Part shown: piece after piece, positions 24,540 through 29,222 of the stretch | Layout: each line of letters begins with the position of its first letter | Position numbering within the stretch: position 1 is the stretch's first letter | From: an uncultured Prevotellaceae bacterium | GTDB taxonomy: Bacteria > Bacteroidota > Bacteroidia > Bacteroidales > Bacteroidaceae | Direction of reading: 5' to 3' | Length of the DNA stretch: 29,222 nt | NCBI GenBank assembly: GCA_947306845.1 | Contig: CAMZHP010000008.1 | Coordinates: 1-29,222 of the forward strand | Notes under the pieces: model-generated | The model's database searches: none | Told to the model about the DNA's origin: nothing | What the model saw: only the letters and a program-made list of their open reading frames with translations | Program-made: the position numbers and the translations under genes

Positions 24540-27083
24540 TTAGCTGAATACCAATTCTTCCTTCTCGGGATGCTTCTCTATTCTTATCGTACTGCCAGAG
24601 GTCGTCTCACCGCTGAGAATTCGTTCGCACAATCCATCTTCGATATAGTTTTGGATGGCACGTTTCAACGGACGGGCACCAAATTGCACATCATAGCCTT
24701 TGGTAGCGACAAATTCCTTGGCCTCATCACTGAGGGAAATCTGATATCCCAGATCTCCAACCCGCTTATATAGGCCACTGAGTTCTATGTCGATGATTTT
24801 CTTGATAGCCTCCAGATCGAGCTGATCGAAGGTGATGATCTCATCAAGACGGTTGAGGAACTCAGGAGCGAATTGCTTGCTGAGGCTCTTCTGGATAATG
24901 GAACGTGCATGCTCCTTATCACTCTCATTGAGACTCAGTCCCAAAGTCCCACCAGCGTTGAATCCGACTCCACGTCCGAATTCTTTCAGCTGGCGCGTGC
25001 CGGCGTTGGATGTCATGATGATAACAGTGTTTCTGAAATCAATCAGGCGGCCGTTTCCATCTGTCAGCCTTCCCTCATCCAAGACTTGCAACAATAGATT
25101 GAATACATTTCCATGAGCTTTCTCAATCTCATCGAGCAAAACGATGGAGTAGGGGTGACGGCGAACCTTCTCTGTCAGCTGTCCTCCCTCATCATATCCA
25201 ACATATCCCGGAGGGGCACCCACAAGGCGTGATACATTGAAACTCTCTGTGAATTCACTCATATCAATCCTGATGAGGTCTTCTGCGCTGCCAAACATCT
25301 GCTCTGCAAGTTTCTTGGCAAGATAGGTCTTTCCCACACCTGTGGGGCCAAGGAACATAAATGCTCCAATGGGGTGATTGGGGTCCTTCAGGCCCACACG
25401 GTTGCGCTGGATGGCTTTCACCATCTTCTCGATAGCAGCATCCTGGGCAATCACGGCTTTTTTCAATTCCTCCCCCATATTGCGTAGGCGCACACCTTCA
25501 GCCTCAGCCATACGTTGTACAGGCACTCCGGTCATCATTGACACCACATCAGCCACCTCTTTTTCTGTGATGGTTTCTCGCTGTGCATTGTCGCCATTGT
25601 TCCAATCCTCGTTCATGCGCCGCAACTCATCTTCCAACTCCGTCTGGCGGTCACGGAAACTGGCAGCCAACTCAAAGTTCTGGTTCTGAACAGCACTTTT
25701 CTTCTTATTGTTGATTTCCTCAATTTCTTTTTCCTTGGCGATGATTTCCGGCGGAATGTTTGCATGCTGTAGATGCACCTTTGCACCGACCTCATCCATG
25801 GCATCAATGGCTTTGTCGGGGAAAGATCGGTCGGTGACATATCTCCCTGTCAGCGACACACAACTTCTCAATGCCTCTTCAGTGTAGTTGACGTGATGGT
25901 GCTGCTCATAACGCTCACGGATATTCTGTAAAATTTGCAAAGTCTCCTCAGAGCTTGTCGGCTCGACCATCACTTTTTGGAACCTACGCTCGAGGGCTCC
26001 GTCTTTTTCAATGCTTTTGCGATATTCATCCAGTGTTGTCGCTCCGATGCACTGAATAGTGCCTCTTGCAAGAGCGGGTTTCAGAATGTTGGCCGCGTCC
26101 ATCGAACCAGGTGTGGAGCCAGCACCAATGATGGTGTGCACCTCATCTATGAAAACGATGATGTCGGGGCTTTGTTCCAATTCCTTGATCAGGGCTTTGA
26201 TACGTTCCTCAAACTGTCCGCGATATTTGGTTCCTGCGACGACAGATGTGAGATCAAGACTTACCAGGCGCTTGTTAAACAAAATAGGAGAGGTGCGATG
26301 CTTGACAATTAACTGAGCCAATCCCTCTACGATAGCGCTTTTACCGACACCTGGTTCTCCGATGAGTATAGGATTGTTCTTTTTGCGGCGGCACAAAATC
26401 TCCATCACCCGCTGCATCTCTTTCTCACGACCAACCACAGGGTCGAGCTTGTTTTCGGAGGCTGCTTGTGTGAGGTCGGTTGAGAAATTGTCCAAAACAG
26501 GAGTCTTGCTCCCGTTTTGTTTCCTTGTCTGGGTTGTTCCAGAGGCTTTCCTACCTCCTACATTCCCATTCAGCCCCATTCCGAGGTCATCATCTTCCTC
26601 CTCTGCGTCATCCGGCATACCTATGCCGTCAGTCGTCTTGCTTGCTATCTGTTGGAAATACTTTGATACTTCTTCGTAGTTCATTGAATAATGTTCTAAT
26701 ACTGTTTTTGCTCCATTGTCCACCTTGTCGTGGAGAATAGCTAAAATCAAATGATGAATGTCCACAGTTGGTGAGTGATGAAGGCGCGCCTCCAGCACAG
26801 CGAGTTTGAGGATGTTGCTGGCTTGGTTGTCGAGCAACAATTCTCGTGGATTGGCAGGAGCATCGCCTCTGTCATTACTCACCCTGTTCTCCAGTTCTTT
26901 CTTGAGTAAGCGTTTGTCAATTGTGAAACTGTCAAACAAACGGCTCATCACACCAGATTTGTCTCTGAGAAGAGCCATGAGCAAATGTTCCGGCCTGACT
27001 GAAGCACAGTCAAGGCGGGAAGCCTCCTCCCTGCTGAATGACAGGATCTCTGATACTTTTTGTGAAAACGGGCTGTTTGCCAT
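24540..27083 (-). CDS. clpC: ATP-dependent Clp protease ATP-binding subunit (ClpC-type)
   Basis: This 847-residue Hsp100 unfoldase would feed substrates to ClpP. The N-terminal double Clp-N repeat (about 1-150) is followed by an acidic, Gly-rich linker (about 155-195). AAA1 has Walker A GEPGVGKS (242-249) and [14 protein letters not shown] short M domain with a UVR-like motif (about 440-490) separates it from AAA2, whose Walker A GPTGVGKT is at 579-586 and Walker [11 protein letters not shown] follows. A GVGF loop near residue 705 matches the position of the ClpP-contact loop, so a ClpC/ClpA-type role is favoured over the disaggregase ClpB; the short M domain agrees. No CIRCE operator is visible upstream. 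clpP is not in the window. Confidence 0.95.
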   Translation of the reverse strand: MANSPFSQKVSEILSFSREEASRLDCASVRPEHLLMALLRDKSGVMSRLFDSFTIDKRLLKKELENRVSNDRGDAPANPRELLLDNQASNILKLAVLEARLHHSPTVDIHHLILAILHDKVDNGAKTVLEHYSMNYEEVSKYFQQIASKTTDGIGMPDDAEEEDDDLGMGLNGNVGGRKASGTTQTRKQNGSKTPVLDNFSTDLTQAASENKLDPVVGREKEMQRVMEILCRRKKNNPILIGEPGVGKSAIVEGLAQLIVKHRTSPILFNKRLVSLDLTSVVAGTKYRGQFEERIKALIKELEQSPDIIVFIDEVHTIIGAGSTPGSMDAANILKPALARGTIQCIGATTLDEYRKSIEKDGALERRFQKVMVEPTSSEETLQILQNIRERYEQHHHVNYTEEALRSCVSLTGRYVTDRSFPDKAIDAMDEVGAKVHLQHANIPPEIIAKEKEIEEINNKKKSAVQNQNFELAASFRDRQTELEDELRRMNEDWNNGDNAQRETITEKEVADVVSMMTGVPVQRMAEAEGVRLRNMGEELKKAVIAQDAAIEKMVKAIQRNRVGLKDPNHPIGAFMFLGPTGVGKTYLAKKLAEQMFGSAEDLIRIDMSEFTESFNVSRLVGAPPGYVGYDEGGQLTEKVRRHPYSIVLLDEIEKAHGNVFNLLLQVLDEGRLTDGNGRLIDFRNTVIIMTSNAGTRQLKEFGRGVGFNAGGTLGLSLNESDKEHARSIIQKSLSKQFAPEFLNRLDEIITFDQLDLEAIKKIIDIELSGLYKRVGDLGYQISLSDEAKEFVATKGYDVQFGARPLKRAIQNYIEDGLCERILSGETTSGSTIRIEKHPEKEELVFS

Positions 27084-27138
27084 CTTTTACCTTAAAAATT
27101 ACATGTCCAATAATACCCTTACTTTGCAAATAGTGTGC

Positions 27139-27146
27139 CAAAGCTA
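27139..27146 (-). promoter_or_regulatory. Candidate -7 promoter element before clpC
   Basis: The minus strand reads TAGCTTTG, a TAnnTTTG match in the 66-nt gap between the Nudix gene and clpC, about 55 nt before the clpC start. I find no matching -33 element at the right distance. clpC could equally be read through from ispE and the Nudix gene. Confidence 0.3.
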
Positions 27147-27149
27147 ATC

Positions 27150-27647
27150 CTAACCGAAAAATCTTCTGTATTCATCTTCAAAGTTCGGTGTGAAGAAATC
27201 ATTTCCCATCCTATCCGTAATTTCTTGGGGGGCGAAAAAACGTCCTCCATCCAACTCCTCCTCACTGGGGGTGATGATGTCATCATAGATCGTCTTATAA
27301 ACATACACCAATTCACGTTCACGCTTGCCCTCGAAAATATATTTTCCCAAAAAGACAGGGGTGAACTCCTCGATGCCTAGTTCCTCGCGTACTTCACGTT
27401 GTAGGGCATGCTCCACATCCTCGAGATAGTCCACATGTCCTCCTGTTGCCGTATCCCATCTATCAGGTTGAATGTCTTTCCATGCCGGACGGTGTTGAAG
27501 ATACAGTTCACCTTGTGTGTTAAACACATGCAAGTGTACTACAGGATGAAGCACTTTTGTGCCATCATGAGCCTGACTCCTTTTGATGCAGCCAATTACA
27601 CGTCCATCTTCATCTACGGCAGGGAACAATTCTTGAGGGTTATCCAT
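27150..27647 (-). CDS. Nudix hydrolase, isopentenyl-diphosphate-isomerase-like
   Basis: This 165-residue protein carries a complete Nudix box (G70-x5-E76-x7-R84-E85-V-R-E-E-L-G-I92), so it should hydrolyse or rearrange a nucleoside- or other diphosphate-linked substrate using Mg2+. The block before the box, LYLQHRPAWKDIQPDRWDTA, resembles the IDI/YfcD-like branch, which includes isopentenyl-diphosphate isomerase type I and relatives of unknown substrate. ispE, a methylerythritol-phosphate pathway gene, lies just 30 nt upstream in the same direction. That makes an isoprenoid link tempting, but gene position alone cannot show isomerase activity. Confidence 0.88.
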   Translation of the reverse strand: MDNPQELFPAVDEDGRVIGCIKRSQAHDGTKVLHPVVHLHVFNTQGELYLQHRPAWKDIQPDRWDTATGGHVDYLEDVEHALQREVREELGIEEFTPVFLGKYIFEGKRERELVYVYKTIYDDIITPSEEELDGGRFFAPQEITDRMGNDFFTPNFEDEYRRFFG

Positions 27648-27677
27648 ACTGATGTGAAATGCTGTCTTATCCGTTAC

Positions 27678-28517
27678 TTACAAATCCAATACCGCTGTGA
27701 AACAGTCACTGTATAGCTCACTGATTCCGGTAGGTTTTTCTTTAAAAATGCCAAACAGAGTGCTTCCGCTTCCGCTCATCAGCGCAAAGACGGCACCATG
27801 TTGGTAAAGGGATTCCTTGATTTCGGCGAGTCGGGGATGCTTTGCGAAAATGGAATCCTCAAAATCGTTCTTCAATTCTTCACGCCATGTCTCAATGGGT
27901 TGTCTGACAATATCCCGGCAACACTTCACCGGCTGCTGAGGATGAATCCCAGCGTATGCCTCACCGGTAGAAACCTGGATGTCGGGTTTCACCAAAGCAA
28001 GATAGTAGCCATTCAGGTTGCCGTACTCCCCGTCAGCTGGTTCCAGAATGTTTCCTATTCCTGTGGCAAAAGCCGGTTCTGCTGTGACAAAAAAAGCACA
28101 ATCAGCACCAAGCCTGGAAGCATAGCGTTCCATTTCTGCTATTCCCATATTAAGATGAAATTCCTCATCAAGAAGCCTGATCATAAAAGCCGCATCGCTG
28201 GAGCCTCCACCCAATCCTGCTTGTGAGGGTATCCGCTTGCACAGATGTGCATGCACACGCGGCAGCCTGAAGTCTTCTGCCAACAAGCGGTAGGCCCTTA
28301 CGACAAGAGTGGCGTCATCTTTGCCAACAATATTCATTCCGGTCATCTTGATGTCACAGGCTGTATCACTGGGGAAATCATGATCCATTTTATGAACTTC
28401 CAGTGCATCACATAATGGGATAGGGTAGAATACCGTTTCAAGTGAATGGTAGCCATCATCACGTTTTGAAACGACATTAAGCCCTAAATTGATTTTTGCG
28501 CAAGGGAATACTGTCAT
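27678..28517 (-). CDS. ispE: 4-diphosphocytidyl-2-C-methyl-D-erythritol kinase
   Basis: This 279-residue GHMP-family kinase phosphorylates CDP-methylerythritol in the non-mevalonate isoprenoid pathway. Signature features are the N-terminal CAKINLGLNV with the likely catalytic Lys8, the RDDGYHSLETVF block, the ATP-binding loop PSQAGLGGGSSDAA (GLGGGSSDAA at 101-110), and a catalytic aspartate at about Asp138 in RLGADCAFF. A C-terminal MSGSGSTLFGIF block completes the fold. The length is typical. It is first in the leftward run ispE, Nudix, clpC, mgtC-type and diverges from the GldB-like gene. Confidence 0.96.
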   Translation of the reverse strand: MTVFPCAKINLGLNVVSKRDDGYHSLETVFYPIPLCDALEVHKMDHDFPSDTACDIKMTGMNIVGKDDATLVVRAYRLLAEDFRLPRVHAHLCKRIPSQAGLGGGSSDAAFMIRLLDEEFHLNMGIAEMERYASRLGADCAFFVTAEPAFATGIGNILEPADGEYGNLNGYYLALVKPDIQVSTGEAYAGIHPQQPVKCCRDIVRQPIETWREELKNDFEDSIFAKHPRLAEIKESLYQHGAVFALMSGSGSTLFGIFKEKPTGISELYSDCFTAVLDL

Positions 28518-28571
28518 GACATTTTACTTTGAGTCAGTTATCCATTAATATTTCCAATTCTCTGTAGGTGA

Positions 28572-28579
28572 CAAAGGTA
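28572..28579 (-). promoter_or_regulatory. Candidate -7 promoter element for ispE
   Basis: The minus strand reads TACCTTTG, matching TAnnTTTG, 54 nt before the ispE start codon at 28517. No TTTG is present at the usual 19-21 nt further upstream. The surrounding 241-nt divergent region is very AT-rich and holds no other recognisable feature besides the gldB promoter. Confidence 0.45.
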
Positions 28580-28703
28580 TGCAAAAAATATTGAATTTCA
28601 TCAGATAACAATTGATAAAATCGCAGGGGACGCCAGTAAAATTAACATAATTATTGATTTTTCTAAGTATTATAGCCAATTTTTAACTTTTTTAGCAATA
28701 TTT

Positions 28704-28734
28704 TTTGTTTTTAAAATATTTTTTAGTACTTTTG
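28704..28734 (+). promoter_or_regulatory. Bacteroidetes-type promoter for the GldB-like gene
   Basis: TTTG at 28704-28707 and TACTTTTG at 28727-28734 are separated by exactly 19 nt, an ideal match to the Bacteroidetes -33/-7 consensus. It is the best-formed promoter in the window. Transcription would start near 28741, giving a leader of only about 18 nt before the GTG start at 28759. Confidence 0.75.
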
Positions 28735-28758
28735 CACGAAATTAGAGAAGTATTTATC

Positions 28759-29222
28759 GTGAGAATCCGATGTCGTTTTTTTCTTGTCGCATCTATGTTT
28801 TTGTCACAGGTGTTGACAAGTTGTGATTTCAAGTTGAAGCCCTTTGATGAGGAAGTCGCAGATACTCTTGAAGTCAGGATTCAGCGTTATGACCGTATAG
28901 AGAGCCTTTATCTGACGACGGGAGATTTCTCTGCCCTTCAGCAAATGAGCACCGACTATCCCGTAGAGACGAGAACCTTGATTGAGAGGGTTCTCAACCT
29001 AGGGAATATAGATGACGCAAATATCAATAGTAAGTTTCTGAGTTTCTTTCAAGATTCCTTATTGCAGACCATTATTTCTGACGCGGAACTGCAATATGCC
29101 AATATGGATGATCTCAACAAACAACTGACCAACGCCATTCATAAATTGAAAACATGGATTCCTGATTTGAAGATTCCTTTGATATATGCTCAGATTTCTG
29201 CTCTAGACCAAAGCATAGTGGT
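28759..29222 (+). CDS. gldB: GldB-like lipoprotein (3' end outside the window)
   Basis: The first 154 residues of a lipoprotein are visible, reading to the window edge. It begins with GTG, giving a short signal peptide (MRIRCRFFLVASMFLS) and a lipobox LTSC with the lipidated Cys near residue 22. Later blocks (RIQRYDRIESLYLTTG, TDYPVETRTLI, LKTWIPDLKIPLIYAQIS) match the pattern I recall for GldB, a lipoprotein required for gliding in Flavobacterium. In non-gliding Bacteroidales homologues are common and their role is unclear. The start is supported by the promoter 25 nt upstream and by AGAGAAG (28744-28750). The nearest in-frame ATG (28795) would remove most of the signal peptide. It was read directly from the sequence because the frame is cut by the window end. 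Confidence 0.75.
   Translation, partial: MRIRCRFFLVASMFLSQVLTSCDFKLKPFDEEVADTLEVRIQRYDRIESLYLTTGDFSALQQMSTDYPVETRTLIERVLNLGNIDDANINSKFLSFFQDSLLQTIISDAELQYANMDDLNKQLTNAIHKLKTWIPDLKIPLIYAQISALDQSIV

Noticed and set aside
27084..27149. Heat-shock operator (CIRCE) or CtsR box before clpC
   Set aside because: No TTAGCACTC-type inverted repeat or CtsR-like direct repeat is visible in the gap.

Overview
The window looks like chromosome from a Bacteroidales bacterium, most likely a Prevotella-like member. Four things support this. Several intergenic regions carry the Bacteroidetes promoter form (TAnnTTTG, sometimes with TTTG or TTG about 19-23 nt upstream). Shine-Dalgarno sequences are weak. A GldB-type lipoprotein is present. 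The metabolism is of the succinate/propionate type (methylmalonyl-CoA mutase plus a sodium-pumping decarboxylase), as in anaerobic gut or oral Bacteroidales. The genus is an inference. I see no rRNA, tRNA, CRISPR array, insertion sequence or phage gene.

Layout. Bases 1-2234 (+) hold the 3' part of a sigma-54 (NtrC-type) response regulator and its histidine kinase, separated by a tandem heptanucleotide repeat. Bases 2262-3715 (+) hold a promoter and a secreted GH5 glycoside hydrolase. Bases 3774-6285 (+) hold a promoter, an unusually structured untranslated leader (early terminator-like hairpin, then a perfect 15-bp inverted repeat) and a 757-residue protein with a RING-like zinc site and a TerD-like C-terminal domain. 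This is the least ordinary locus in the window. Bases 6319-15133 (-) form a run of six genes: FucP-like sugar transporter, YhhQ-type queuosine-precursor transporter, radical SAM DNA repair/modification-type protein, its usual DUF4130-type partner, then SbcD and SbcC.

Bases 15225-19533 (-) form an operon: an AAE-family antiporter (possibly a succinate exporter), an OadG-like subunit fused to a lamin-tail-like periplasmic domain, a biotin carrier and an OadB-type sodium-pump subunit. The carboxyltransferase alpha subunit is not in the window. Divergent from it, 19758-23785 (+) encodes both subunits of methylmalonyl-CoA mutase. Together these genes fit succinyl-CoA -> methylmalonyl-CoA -> propionyl-CoA + CO2 with sodium export. 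A hairpin at 23805-23840 separates mutB from the convergent gene block.

Bases 23862-28517 (-) hold ispE (isoprenoid synthesis), a Nudix hydrolase, clpC and an MgtC-family membrane protein, closely spaced. At the right edge (28704-29222, +) a well-formed promoter drives the start of a GldB-like lipoprotein gene, cut off by the window end.

All product names come from reading motifs by eye. No database search was possible, so subfamily and substrate assignments are weaker than family assignments.
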